Source of the DNA: an uncultured Eubacteriales bacterium
GTDB lineage: Bacteria > Bacillota > Clostridia > Oscillospirales > Oscillospiraceae
Assembly: GCA_900319275.1 (NCBI GenBank)
Contig: ONNS01000003.1
Location: forward strand, 19,338-83,337
Direction: 5' to 3'
DNA length: 64,000 nucleotides
Part shown: positions 52,478 through 60,826 of the stretch, piece by piece
Numbering within the stretch: position 1 is the first letter of the stretch
How the letters are laid out: every line of letters starts with the position of its first letter
The notes under the pieces: model-generated
Told to the model about the DNA's origin: nothing
The model's database searches: none
What the model saw: only the letters and a program-made list of their open reading frames with translations
Made by a program: the position numbers and the translations under genes

Positions 52478-53467
52478 ATGATAGAGATACGCCATCTCGG
52501 AAAGACCTATCACACAAAGGAAAAAGATATCGTTGCGCTCGAGGATATCAACCTCACGATCAATGACGGGGAAATCTTTGGCATCATCGGTCTCAGCGGG
52601 GCCGGAAAAAGCACCCTGGTCCGCTGCATTAATTTCCTGGAAGTCCCCACCAGCGGGGACGTCGTAATCGACGGCAAGGTTCTTGGGCAGCTCAGTCGAA
52701 AGGAGCTGTTGAAGCTCCGTCAGTCCATCGGCATGATTTTCCAGAACTTCAACCTGCTTGAGCAGCGTACGGTTCTGCGAAACGTCTGCTACCCGATGGA
52801 GATCGCGGGGAAAAAGAAAGACGAGTCGGTCGCGCGCGCGCGGGAGCTTTTGAAGCTCGTCGGTCTGGAGGACAGGGAAAACTCCTATCCCTCACAACTC
52901 TCCGGCGGGCAGAAGCAGCGCGTGGCTATCGCGCGTGCGCTCGCGACAAATCCCAGAACCATTCTATGCGACGAAGCCACCAGTGCGCTCGACCCGAACA
53001 CGACGCGCTCGATCCTGGATCTGCTGCGGCAGATCAACGCAGAGCTCGGCGTGACGATCATCGTCATCACACATGAGATGAAGGTCATCGACCAGATCTG
53101 TGACCGCGTGGCTGTTATTGACCAGAGCCACATTGCCGAGGAGGGAAAAGTGAGCGAGGTCTTCACAAATCCCCAGTCCCAGATCGCCAAAGATCTGATC
53201 ATTCCCAAGGATCTGACGGTTTTGGAGACCACAGGAGGCCGTCGACTGAGACTTACCTTCGACGGCACCAAGACCGATACGCCGATCATTTCGCAGATGG
53301 TGCTCAGCTGTCAGGCGCCGGTCAACATCCTGTTTGCCAATACCCGCGAGCTCGACGGCGTGATGCACGGGCACATGATCATCGAACTGCCGAGCGATGC
53401 GCAGCAGGCGGAGAAAATTCTGGTCTGGCTGAAAAACAGCGAGATCAAGTGGCGAGAGGAGAGATGA
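52478..53467 (+). CDS. metN: Methionine ABC transporter ATPase MetN
   Basis: A 329-residue ATPase with Walker A GLSGAGKSTLVRCIN, signature [16 protein letters not shown] and Walker B ILCDEATSALDP, and a C-terminal NIL domain (about 245-329) that in MetN binds methionine and inhibits transport. TTAGGAG precedes the ATG, 15 nt after the attenuator. First structural gene of metNIQ. Confidence 0.95.
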   Translation: MIEIRHLGKTYHTKEKDIVALEDINLTINDGEIFGIIGLSGAGKSTLVRCINFLEVPTSGDVVIDGKVLGQLSRKELLKLRQSIGMIFQNFNLLEQRTVLRNVCYPMEIAGKKKDESVARARELLKLVGLEDRENSYPSQLSGGQKQRVAIARALATNPRTILCDEATSALDPNTTRSILDLLRQINAELGVTIIVITHEMKVIDQICDRVAVIDQSHIAEEGKVSEVFTNPQSQIAKDLIIPKDLTVLETTGGRRLRLTFDGTKTDTPIISQMVLSCQAPVNILFANTRELDGVMHGHMIIELPSDAQQAEKILVWLKNSEIKWREER

Positions 53468-53470
53468 CCT

Positions 53471-54154
53471 ATGCAGTTTTCGGATATGCTTTTGAAGCTC
53501 TGGGACAAGGGACTGCTGCAGCTTGGCATATGGGAGACCATTTATATGACGCTGATCTCCACCGCTATCGCCTATGTCATCGGTCTGCCGCTCGGCGTGA
53601 TTCTGAACATTACCGACGACAGCGGGATTTACCCGGTCCGCTGGCTCAACCGCGTCCTCGGCTTCATTGTCAACTTCTTCCGTTCGATTCCGTTTATCAT
53701 TCTGATGGTCGCAATGCTCCCGGTGGCAAAGCTGATCGTTGGCACGAGTCTCGGCAACAAGGCTGTCATCGTTATGCTGGTGATCGCAGCGGCGCCCTAT
53801 GTGGCCAGACTTGTCGAATCCTCGCTGAAGGAAGTCAACGCCGGTGTTATCGAAGCGGCCCAGGCTATGGGCTCGAACAACTTCCAGATCATTACCAAGG
53901 TCCTGATCCCCGAGGCAAAGCCGTCTCTGCTCACAGGGGCGACGATCGCCATGGTGACGATCCTCGGCTATTCGGCCATGGCCGCTACGATCGGCGGCAC
54001 CGGTCTCGGCCAGATCGCCATCATCTATGGACACCAGCGCAGCAACCCGGATATCAAATGGATCTGCGTGCTGCTGATGGTCGTTATCGTCCAGATCATT
54101 CAGATCTGCGGTGATAAAATCGTTCAGAAGAGCGACAAGAGGGCGCGCCAATGA
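53471..54154 (+). CDS. metI: Methionine ABC transporter permease MetI
   Basis: A 227-residue permease with about five membrane segments and the EAA-loop motif EAAQAMGSNNFQIITKVLIPEA that docks on MetN. Start ATG 53471 lies 3 nt after the metN stop with GAGAGG upstream. Transports methionine, and often its sulfoxide, with MetN and the downstream double MetQ. Confidence 0.95.
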   Translation: MQFSDMLLKLWDKGLLQLGIWETIYMTLISTAIAYVIGLPLGVILNITDDSGIYPVRWLNRVLGFIVNFFRSIPFIILMVAMLPVAKLIVGTSLGNKAVIVMLVIAAAPYVARLVESSLKEVNAGVIEAAQAMGSNNFQIITKVLIPEAKPSLLTGATIAMVTILGYSAMAATIGGTGLGQIAIIYGHQRSNPDIKWICVLLMVVIVQIIQICGDKIVQKSDKRARQ

Positions 54155-54271
54155 GATTGATTCTACATCCACTTGTCGCCGCCAACTGGCGCCGTGTACG
54201 AATGTGAACCCCGTGTTTTTCGTCTGATTCACATCAACATTCGTAATATTATAGTAAAGGGGATATACAAC

Positions 54272-55858
54272 ATGAAAAAAACACTGTCTCTGATTCTGGC
54301 GCTGACGCTTGCTGTCGGCCTGCTCGGCCTGGGCGGCTCTGCGCTCGCCGCTGATCTTCCGACCGTTGTGGTCGGTGCCTCCGCCGTGCCTCATGCCGAG
54401 GTTCTGGAATTTGTCCGTGAAGATCTGGCCGCCGAAGGCTATGCGCTCGAGGTCAAGATTTTTGACGACTATGTGCTGCCGAACACCGCCCTGCAGGATG
54501 GAGAGCTCGACGCCAACTACTTCCAGCACACCCCGTATCTCAACAGCTTCAACGCTTCCAACGGTACCGATCTCGTCTCTGTCGGCGCTATCCACTATGA
54601 GCCTTTCGGCATCTACAGTGAATCCGTCACCGATCTCAAGGACGTCCCTGCCGGTGCTACGATCCTTGTCCCGGCTGACGACTCCAATATGACTCGTGCC
54701 CTGCTCCTGCTCCAGCAGGAGGGTCTCATCAAACTGCCCGAGAGCGCCTCTGTGGAAAACGGCGTGACCCAGCTTGATATCGAGGACGACGGCGGCTTTA
54801 CCATCGCCCCCGTACAGGCCGATACGCTCTCCGCTCAGCTGAAGAACAGCGACGAAGGAACGCTGGCCGTTATCAACCTGAACTACGCGCTCGACGCCGG
54901 CTATAAGACCGACGACGCTCTGGCACTCGAGGATGCCTCCGGCGACGCCGCGCAGACCTACGCCAACATTATCGCTGTCAAGGTCGGCAATGAAGAGAAT
55001 CCCGGTGTCCAGGCCCTGCTGAAGGTTCTGCAGACCGAAAAGGTCGCGAAGTACCTGTCCGAGAGCTTCGGCTGTGTGGCCGCTTTTGAAACTGCTGCTG
55101 AGCCCAAGGAGATCGTCGGCACCGTGGTGGTCGGAGCCTCCGCCGTGCCTCACGCCGAGGTCCTCGAATTCGTCAAGGACGACCTGGCCGCCGAAGGCTA
55201 TGAGCTTGACATCAAGATTTTCGACGACTATGTACTGCCGAACACCGCCCTGCAGGATGGCGAGCTCGACGCCAACTACTTCCAGCACACCCCGTATCTC
55301 AACAGCTTCAACGCCTCCAACGGCACGGATCTTGTCTCTGTCGGCGCTATTCACTATGAGCCCTTCGGCATCTACAGTGAATCTGTCACCGATCTCAAGG
55401 ATGTCCCTGCCGGTGCGACGATTCTTGTCCCCGCTGACGACTCCAACATGACCCGCGCCCTGCTCCTGCTGCAGCAGGAGGGTCTCATCAAGCTGCCCGA
55501 GAGCGCCTCTGTGGAAAACGGCGTGACCCAGCTTGACATCGAGGACGACGGCGGCTATGCGATCACCCCTGTGCAGGCCGATATGCTCTCCGCTCAGCTG
55601 AAGAACAGCGATAAGGGCACCTTGGCCGTCATCAACCTGAACTACGCGCTCGACGCCGGCTATAAGACCGACGACGCCCTTGCGCTTGAGGATGCCTCCG
55701 GCGACGCCGCGCAGACCTATGCCAACATCATCGCTGTCAAGGTCGGCAACGAGGAGAATCCCGGCATCCAGGCGCTGCTGAAGGTCCTGCAGACCGAGAA
55801 GGTCGCCGAGTACCTGTCCGAGAACTTCGGCTGCGTGGCTGCCTTTGAAACCAAATAA
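54272..55858 (+). CDS. metQ: Tandem-duplicated MetQ-type substrate-binding protein
   Basis: A 528-residue protein made of a signal peptide (MKKTLSLILALTLAVGLL, AxA-type site near ALA) and two nearly identical NlpA/MetQ domains, one at about 31-270 and one at about 284-523, each with VVVGASAVPHAEVLEF, DYVLPNTALQDGELDANYFQHTPYLNSF and ESFGCVAAFE or ENFGCVAAFE. The repeat period is 253 codons. Normal MetQ is a single-domain lipoprotein; here there is no lipobox Cys. AAGGGGA precedes ATG 54272. The linker carries AAEPKEIVG. Both domains look intact, so two binding sites are likely. Confidence 0.93.
   Translation: MKKTLSLILALTLAVGLLGLGGSALAADLPTVVVGASAVPHAEVLEFVREDLAAEGYALEVKIFDDYVLPNTALQDGELDANYFQHTPYLNSFNASNGTDLVSVGAIHYEPFGIYSESVTDLKDVPAGATILVPADDSNMTRALLLLQQEGLIKLPESASVENGVTQLDIEDDGGFTIAPVQADTLSAQLKNSDEGTLAVINLNYALDAGYKTDDALALEDASGDAAQTYANIIAVKVGNEENPGVQALLKVLQTEKVAKYLSESFGCVAAFETAAEPKEIVGTVVVGASAVPHAEVLEFVKDDLAAEGYELDIKIFDDYVLPNTALQDGELDANYFQHTPYLNSFNASNGTDLVSVGAIHYEPFGIYSESVTDLKDVPAGATILVPADDSNMTRALLLLQQEGLIKLPESASVENGVTQLDIEDDGGYAITPVQADMLSAQLKNSDKGTLAVINLNYALDAGYKTDDALALEDASGDAAQTYANIIAVKVGNEENPGIQALLKVLQTEKVAEYLSENFGCVAAFETK
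54362..55844 (+). repeat. Direct 759-nt tandem duplication inside metQ
   Basis: Two copies with a period of exactly 759 nt (for example the segment at 54470 recurs at 55229). Identity is very high even at synonymous sites, so the duplication is recent or kept uniform by gene conversion. Unequal recombination could add or remove units. Confidence 0.9.
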
Positions 55859-55881
55859 GAATATATCTGAAGTATCTCATC

Positions 55882-55913
55882 TCCCCGGGACCGCTCTGGT
55901 CCCGGGGATTTTT
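55882..55913 (+). terminator. Terminator after metQ
   Basis: TCCCCGGGACC (55882-55892) pairs perfectly with GGTCCCGGGGA (55898-55908), followed by TTTTT. Confidence 0.88.
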
Positions 55914-55923
55914 ATGTACAGTT

Positions 55924-55952
55924 GCATATCCGAGTTATGTCTCCCATACGAT
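55924..55952 (+). promoter_or_regulatory. Candidate sigma-E promoter of the spoIIIA operon
   Basis: GCATATC (55924-55930), 14 nt, then CATACGAT (55945-55952) matches the mother-cell sigma-E consensus GHATATT-N14-CATACAHT at most positions. The implied leader before ATG 55970 is only about 11 nt, which is short. Confidence 0.55.
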
Positions 55953-55969
55953 GAGGCAGGGGGGATGGC

Positions 55970-56833
55970 ATGGAGAGATACGAGACGGCGCTGCAGCTGC
56001 TGCCCGGCCGCTATTGGACGCAGCTGCGCGAGATCGCGCCGGAGATTGAGGAATACCGCATGCGCGTGGGCAAACCGCTGAGCTTTGTTCGCAGCGGCAG
56101 AGAATACCCGCTGTCCGGCGAGCTTGTGTCAGAAGCGGACCTGCTGCGCACGCTGGAAAAGGCGACGGGTGCTTCGCTGCACACGGCGGCACCGGCCATG
56201 GCCAGGGGCTATCTGTGCGTCCGCGGTGTGCGCATCGGGCTCTGCGGGGAGATGCAGTGGGTAGACGGAGCGCCTAAAGGTTTTCACAGCTATTCTTCAT
56301 TGGCACTGCGTGTGCCGCACGAGTGCCGCGGCATCTGCGATGAGACGATGCGCACGCTCTACGCCAACGGTTTTCTGAATACCTTGATCCTCTCTCCGCC
56401 CGGCGGCGGAAAGACAACCGCCCTGCGCGAGATGATCCGCTGCCTGTCCGACCGGGGAACAAGACTTTGTGTCTGTGACGAGAGGGGAGAGCTGGCCGCC
56501 TCGGAGGGGGCGATTCCCGGCTTTGACCTTGGCCGGCACACCGACATACTCTCAGCCTGTCCCAAGGCTGAGGCGGCAATGATGCTGCTGCGAGGCATGA
56601 ATCCGCAGATCATAGCCATGGACGAGATCACCCAGCGGGAAGATCTCCTGGCTGTACAGGAAATCGTCGGCTGCGGCGTTGGGCTGCTGGCCACGGCCCA
56701 CGCAGCCTCGATCGATGATCTTCAGCGGCGGCCGCTCTACCGAAAGCTTCTTGCTCTCGGTGCTTTTCAAGCCGCTCTTGTGATCTCTATTCATGGAGAC
56801 AGGCGCGAATATAGCGGGAGACTGTTTTCATAA
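55970..56833 (+). CDS. spoIIIAA: Stage III sporulation protein AA (ATPase)
   Basis: Secretion-type ATPase of the SpoIIIA-SpoIIQ channel that links mother cell and forespore. The 287-residue protein has Walker A SPPGGGKTTALREMI near 142, Walker B IIAMDEI near 210 and the LATAHAASIDDL sensor, like type II/IV secretion ATPases. GGGGGG precedes the ATG. First of eight genes in order AA-AH; the stop overlaps AB. Confidence 0.94.
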   Translation: MERYETALQLLPGRYWTQLREIAPEIEEYRMRVGKPLSFVRSGREYPLSGELVSEADLLRTLEKATGASLHTAAPAMARGYLCVRGVRIGLCGEMQWVDGAPKGFHSYSSLALRVPHECRGICDETMRTLYANGFLNTLILSPPGGGKTTALREMIRCLSDRGTRLCVCDERGELAASEGAIPGFDLGRHTDILSACPKAEAAMMLLRGMNPQIIAMDEITQREDLLAVQEIVGCGVGLLATAHAASIDDLQRRPLYRKLLALGAFQAALVISIHGDRREYSGRLFS

Positions 56834-57339
56834 TGAAGGGGATCGGCCTGCTGCTGACGTCGGCTGCTTTGCTGTTGACGGCGTTTCAATCAGTTGCCCG
56901 GCAGAAGAAGCAGCTCGATACACAGCGTGAGCTCTGTACAGCGCTGGAACGGATGGCTGCTGAGCTCGGTGAGCACAGTTTGCCTTTGCCGGAACTGATG
57001 GACGAGCTCTCTTCTGATGCTTCGACGCTGTTGCGTCCATTTTTCGCATCATTGATTCTGTCTCTGCAGAGTCTCGACGAACAGAGCTTTTCTGCGAGTT
57101 GGCGCCAGGCAGTGGACAGGCAGCTGTCGCTGAGTGCAGCAGACAAGACGACTTTGTACCGCCTTGGAAGTTATCTCGGCCGCTATAGCGGCCAGATGCA
57201 GAGTGACGTGGTATTATCTGTCCGCTCCGAACTGCTCCGCGAGCTGCAGCGACGGGAGGTTTCCGCTTCGGACAAGCGGCGAGTGACGGCCGCTTTGAGC
57301 GCCGCCGCGATCAGTATGCTGCTCATACTCAATCTGTAG
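56833..57339 (+). CDS. spoIIIAB: Stage III sporulation protein AB
   Basis: A 168-residue protein with an N-terminal membrane helix (about 3-20), a helical cytoplasmic body and a C-terminal membrane helix (AALSAAAISMLLILNL). In the family it resembles GspF/PilC-type platform proteins and works with SpoIIIAA. ATG overlaps the spoIIIAA stop (TAATG). Confidence 0.88.
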   Translation: MKGIGLLLTSAALLLTAFQSVARQKKQLDTQRELCTALERMAAELGEHSLPLPELMDELSSDASTLLRPFFASLILSLQSLDEQSFSASWRQAVDRQLSLSAADKTTLYRLGSYLGRYSGQMQSDVVLSVRSELLRELQRREVSASDKRRVTAALSAAAISMLLILNL

Positions 57340-57347
57340 GAGGGACA

Positions 57348-57542
57348 ATGCAAGTCGATTTGATATTTAAAATCGCAGCTGTTGGGATTTTAGTGGCTGT
57401 ACTGAACATTCTGCTGCAGCGCTCGGGTCGGGAGGAACAGGCATTGATGACAACGATCACTGCGTTGGTTGTTGTTCTGATGATCGTTGTTCAGAAGATC
57501 AGTGAATTGTTTGATCTGATCAAGAGGCTTTTTGATCTCTGA
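57348..57542 (+). CDS. spoIIIAC: Stage III sporulation protein AC
   Basis: A 64-residue membrane protein with two helices (FKIAAVGILVAVLNILLQ and ALVVVLMIVVQKISELF), of normal length for the family. GGAGGG precedes the ATG; the last base of its stop is the first of spoIIIAD. Confidence 0.88.
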   Translation: MQVDLIFKIAAVGILVAVLNILLQRSGREEQALMTTITALVVVLMIVVQKISELFDLIKRLFDL

Positions 57543-57928
57543 TGACGCTGGTGCTGAAGGCCGCTGCCGCGGCAATCAGCGCGGCTCTGATCGCTCTGCT
57601 GCTGAAACGGTCCAACCCAGAATTGGCCCTTCTGCTCAGCGTTATGACATTGATCGTGGTCTCTGCCGCGTCCTTGCGTTTTCTCGATGACGTCCGGGAA
57701 TTGCTGAATCTTGCGCAGGAGCTCTACGGCGTATCTTATCGTTTCTGTCAGCCGATCGTCAAATGTCTGGCGATTGCCATCGTCACGCGCTTTTCGTCCG
57801 ATTTGTGCCGCGATGCATCACAGGCGGCACTGGCGTCCGGTGTGGATTTTGTCGGGGGCATTTGCGCACTGACAGTGGCTCTGCCGCTGATTGTCAGTGT
57901 ACTGAAGAATCTGAGGTCGATGCTGTGA
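57542..57928 (+). CDS. spoIIIAD: Stage III sporulation protein AD
   Basis: A 128-residue membrane protein, paralogous to AC, with about four hydrophobic helices (AAAAAISAALIALLLK, LALLLSVMTLIVVSAASLRF, CICALTVALPLIVSVLKN region). Membrane part of the SpoIIIA channel. Coupled to AC and AE by one- and four-nt overlaps. Confidence 0.88.
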   Translation: MTLVLKAAAAAISAALIALLLKRSNPELALLLSVMTLIVVSAASLRFLDDVRELLNLAQELYGVSYRFCQPIVKCLAIAIVTRFSSDLCRDASQAALASGVDFVGGICALTVALPLIVSVLKNLRSML

Positions 57929-58992
57929 AAAAGCTGATTTGTCTGCTTCTGCTTATGCCCCTGCTCCGAATAACTGCCTGTGCTGAACTCGATGCGGCGT
58001 TGTATGAGACACTGCCCGAAGACGTCCGAGAGATCAGCGGGACACTATCGGATGCGTATTCTTACGACGGGGAAGGAGCGTTAAACAGGCTTATAAAGGC
58101 GGGCCATTTGCACCTGAGAGAGGCCGCGGCGGACAGCCGCAGCACGGCGCTTGGCCTGCTCGCGCTGCTGTTTCTCGGCGCGCTTGTCGTTCCGTTTTGT
58201 CAGAGGGCGGGAATGTCCGAACTGACGGAACTGTGTCTGACTGCTGCTGCGGCACTGTTCCTGACGGAGGGCTTGGAGTCCATCCTATCGCAGGCGAACG
58301 CGGCCATCGAACAGTTGCTGGATTACTCGCGCGCAGCCATGCCCAGCATTTTTGCCGCTGCGGCTGTCAGCGGGGCGGCCGCTTCATCCGCAGCCCGTTA
58401 TGCCGCTGTCAGTCTCGCTATGGATGTCATGATGACTTTGGCACAGAAGCTGATCGTGCCGCTGATTCACGCACAGCTCGTTTTGAGCATTGCGCTGGGA
58501 CTGTACGACAATGCACTGCTGCAGTCGATGCTTGGACTGTTTCGTCAGGCCAGCACATTGACGATGACGCTGCTGGCGACCGGTTTTATCTCTTTTATCG
58601 GCATTTCCGGTCTTGTCTGCGGCACGGCGGACGCTGCCGCTGTCCGGACGGTAAAAACGGCTATCTCGACGGCGCTGCCTGTCGTCGGCGGGATCATGTC
58701 AGATGCGGCTCTCGCCGTTCTATCGTCAGCGGCACTGCTGCGAAACACAGCGGGAGTGTTCAGTCTGATCGCCATTGCAGCGCTTTGTCTTTCACCCTTT
58801 GCGTCCCTGTTCGTCCGTTGGGTTCTGTTTCGCTTTTCGGCGACAATGGCCGGGATCATTTCCGGCAAAAGACTCGGCGTGCTGCTGGCCGGTTTCGGTG
58901 CGGCCATGGCTCAGCTGATGGGCCTTGTCGGCTCGTTTTCCATGGTGTTGTTTTTTTCCATCGTGTCCGCCATACGGACGGTGACGCCGTGA
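57925..58992 (+). CDS. spoIIIAE: Stage III sporulation protein AE
   Basis: A 355-residue membrane protein with a signal-like N-terminus (LICLLLLMPLLRITACA) and about seven further membrane segments; family motifs around LYDNALLQSMLGLFRQAS and GISGLVCGTADAAAVRTVKTAIS. It starts with GTG overlapping the AD stop (GTGA); longer N-terminal frames run inside AD and are not credible. Also ends in a GTGA overlap with AF. Confidence 0.9.
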   Translation: MKKLICLLLLMPLLRITACAELDAALYETLPEDVREISGTLSDAYSYDGEGALNRLIKAGHLHLREAAADSRSTALGLLALLFLGALVVPFCQRAGMSELTELCLTAAAALFLTEGLESILSQANAAIEQLLDYSRAAMPSIFAAAAVSGAAASSAARYAAVSLAMDVMMTLAQKLIVPLIHAQLVLSIALGLYDNALLQSMLGLFRQASTLTMTLLATGFISFIGISGLVCGTADAAAVRTVKTAISTALPVVGGIMSDAALAVLSSAALLRNTAGVFSLIAIAALCLSPFASLFVRWVLFRFSATMAGIISGKRLGVLLAGFGAAMAQLMGLVGSFSMVLFFSIVSAIRTVTP

Positions 58993-59465
58993 TCGAGCTC
59001 GTCGAAAAGCTCTGCGTGCTGTCTGTCTTTTTCGGGCTCGCTATGTCTTTGATGCCGGAGGGAACTGTAAAGAAAATGGCTCCGGCTGTCGCAGCGGCAG
59101 CAATGCTGCTGTGCCTGATGGACAGCATCTCGTCGGTGGATACCGACGGATTGGTATTAGATATCGCACGCTATCGGGAGCTTTCCGAGACGCTAACGAT
59201 GGATGCCGAGGACCTTCATGAACGACTTGACCGAAATCTCATAGAGCAGGAATGTCAGACATATATTGAAAACAAGGCGGAGGAGTTGGGACTGCAGGAG
59301 CTGACAGTTCGGGTTGCGGCGGAGTGGTCGGCGGAGGGATTTTGGCTGCCGGAGTCTGTCTGTATTGAGGGACAGTGGAGCATGCAGGAGAAAGAGCGTC
59401 TCTCACAGATGATAGAATCTCAGCTCGGTATCCCGACACAGAGACAGGAGTGGACGATCGCGTGA
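58989..59465 (+). CDS. spoIIIAF: Stage III sporulation protein AF
   Basis: A 158-residue protein: two N-terminal membrane helices (VLSVFFGLAMSLM, MAPAVAAAAMLLCLM) and an extracytoplasmic domain (about 70-158), in the family a ring-building fold. GTG 58989 overlaps the AE stop. The much longer frame upstream is a shadow of AE. Confidence 0.87.
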   Translation: MIELVEKLCVLSVFFGLAMSLMPEGTVKKMAPAVAAAAMLLCLMDSISSVDTDGLVLDIARYRELSETLTMDAEDLHERLDRNLIEQECQTYIENKAEELGLQELTVRVAAEWSAEGFWLPESVCIEGQWSMQEKERLSQMIESQLGIPTQRQEWTIA

Positions 59466-59797
59466 ATGATAAATGGAAAACGCTCTGGGAACAGTACCGT
59501 TATCCCGCTCTGGTATTGCTGCTGGGTCTGCTGATTCTGCTGATTCCCGGCAACAAGGACGCAGCAGACAGCACACTTCTGCCAAAGGACGCTCTTGCTC
59601 AGGTTCTCGCGCACGCCCAAGGCGTTGGGGAAGTGGAAGTACTGATCTCTGAAACCGGAGTCGTTGTCGTCTGTGAGGGAGCCGACCGTGCGCAGACAAA
59701 ATTGGATATACTTTCTGCCGTTGCCTCATATACTGGCTTTGGCTCAGATAAGGTCACAATTTTGAAGCTTGATGGAAAGGGAAGGGGTCAGAAGTGA
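59462..59797 (+). CDS. spoIIIAG: Stage III sporulation protein AG, short form
   Basis: A 111-residue protein with one membrane helix (about 15-33, YPALVLLLGLLILLIPG) and a ring-building motif (VLAHAQGVGEVEVLI, then GVVVVCEGADRAQTKLDIL). B. subtilis SpoIIIAG is about 229 residues and its motif is split by a long beta-rich insertion that forms the wall of the channel ring. Here the two halves are almost directly joined and that insertion is missing. GTG 59462 overlaps the AF stop. Confidence 0.85.
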   Translation: MNDKWKTLWEQYRYPALVLLLGLLILLIPGNKDAADSTLLPKDALAQVLAHAQGVGEVEVLISETGVVVVCEGADRAQTKLDILSAVASYTGFGSDKVTILKLDGKGRGQK

Positions 59798-60318
59798 ATA
59801 ACAAAAAACGAAATTTGACGATGCTGGCTGTGCTGGTGTTCGTCGGAGCCGCTGTGTTGCTGAACTGGTCGTACAACAATCGCTGGGGGGAACCGGACGC
59901 CGAGATGGTACTGGCTGAAGATCGGGGCATTGCCGAGGCACAGGCCAAGCAGCAGGCCGACATGGAGTATTTTTCCGAAGCTAGGCTTACACGGCAGGTC
60001 TCGCGGGATGAGGCGCTCGAACTGCTGCAGAGTGCCGCCTCGGCAGAGACGGCTTCCCAGGAAACCATTGACACGGCCATGAGCGCCATATCTGCCATGG
60101 CGACCAGTTCAATGAAGGAATCACAGATCGAAAACCTGCTGCTTGCCAAAGATTTTACCGATTGTGTCGTCTATATAGGCAATGACAAGGTCACCGTTGC
60201 CGTCCCTGCTCCGGAGGAAGGGCTCAGCGAGGAATCTGTTGCGAGAATCACCGATACGATCCTGAATGAGACGGAATATTCGGCGGCACAACTGAATATC
60301 ATCGAGGTAAAGGGTTAA
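59794..60318 (+). CDS. spoIIIAH: Stage III sporulation protein AH
   Basis: A 174-residue single-pass membrane protein (helix at about 7-25, NLTMLAVLVFVGAAVLLNW) with an extracytoplasmic EscJ/FliF-like domain (about 70-174) that in B. subtilis binds forespore SpoIIQ. GTG 59794 overlaps the AG stop. Last gene of the operon; a terminator follows. Confidence 0.9.
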   Translation: MNNKKRNLTMLAVLVFVGAAVLLNWSYNNRWGEPDAEMVLAEDRGIAEAQAKQQADMEYFSEARLTRQVSRDEALELLQSAASAETASQETIDTAMSAISAMATSSMKESQIENLLLAKDFTDCVVYIGNDKVTVAVPAPEEGLSEESVARITDTILNETEYSAAQLNIIEVKG

Positions 60319-60328
60319 AAAACTGAAT

Positions 60329-60376
60329 ATATCTCATACGGAATTCATTCTTTTGGATTCTGTATGAGATATTTTT
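60329..60376 (+). terminator. Terminator after the spoIIIA operon
   Basis: ATATCTCATA (60329-60338) pairs with TATGAGATAT (60363-60372), with further pairing inside, followed by TTTTA. Confidence 0.75.
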
Positions 60377-60442
60377 ATATAAAGGCTTTCTTTTTTTGTG
60401 TTTCCGTGATAGAATACTATGACTACATATAGGAGGTTCGAC

Positions 60443-60805
60443 ATGAACGATAACTATATCACCTGCGTGGAAGAGCAGGGCAACATCAATATATCGGAAG
60501 AAGTCATCAATTCTCTCGTTCGCGCCGCCATCACCGAGGTCGATGGCGTAGCAGGACTTGCCAATACAGCGGGCGGGGAGTTGGCCGAGAAGCTTGGGCT
60601 GAAAACCGTCACGAAGGGCGTAAAGATCCAGCTCGACGACAATCAGGTCGTTGTGGACTGCATCATAACGGTCAAATATGGCTGCAGCATTGTCAACGTA
60701 GCCAGAGCTGTGCAGGAAAAGATCGTCAATGTTATCACATCCACGACCGGCTTTGAAAAGCCCCATGTGAATGTGCATGTCTCCGGCATCGCCTTTGAAA
60801 AATAA
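60443..60805 (+). CDS. Asp23/Gls24 family envelope stress protein
   Basis: A 120-residue DUF322 protein with NISEEVINSLVRAAITEVDGVAGLA at the start of the fold and VDCIITVKYGCSIVNVARAVQEKI. Members (AmaP/Asp23) associate with the membrane or envelope under stress; in Clostridia the gene is usually next to nusB, as here. AGGAGG before ATG 60443 decides the start. Confidence 0.9.
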   Translation: MNDNYITCVEEQGNINISEEVINSLVRAAITEVDGVAGLANTAGGELAEKLGLKTVTKGVKIQLDDNQVVVDCIITVKYGCSIVNVARAVQEKIVNVITSTTGFEKPHVNVHVSGIAFEK

Positions 60806-60826
60806 CCATAATTCGGAGGATCTGAT

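Noticed and set aside
52201-52478. SAM riboswitch ahead of the met operon
   Set aside because: The leader is short, coding for the Met-rich peptide, and lacks the conserved SAM-I junction sequences.
52964-55354. Long open frame on the minus strand opposite metN, metI and metQ
   Set aside because: An antisense shadow; its internal repetition simply mirrors the metQ duplication.
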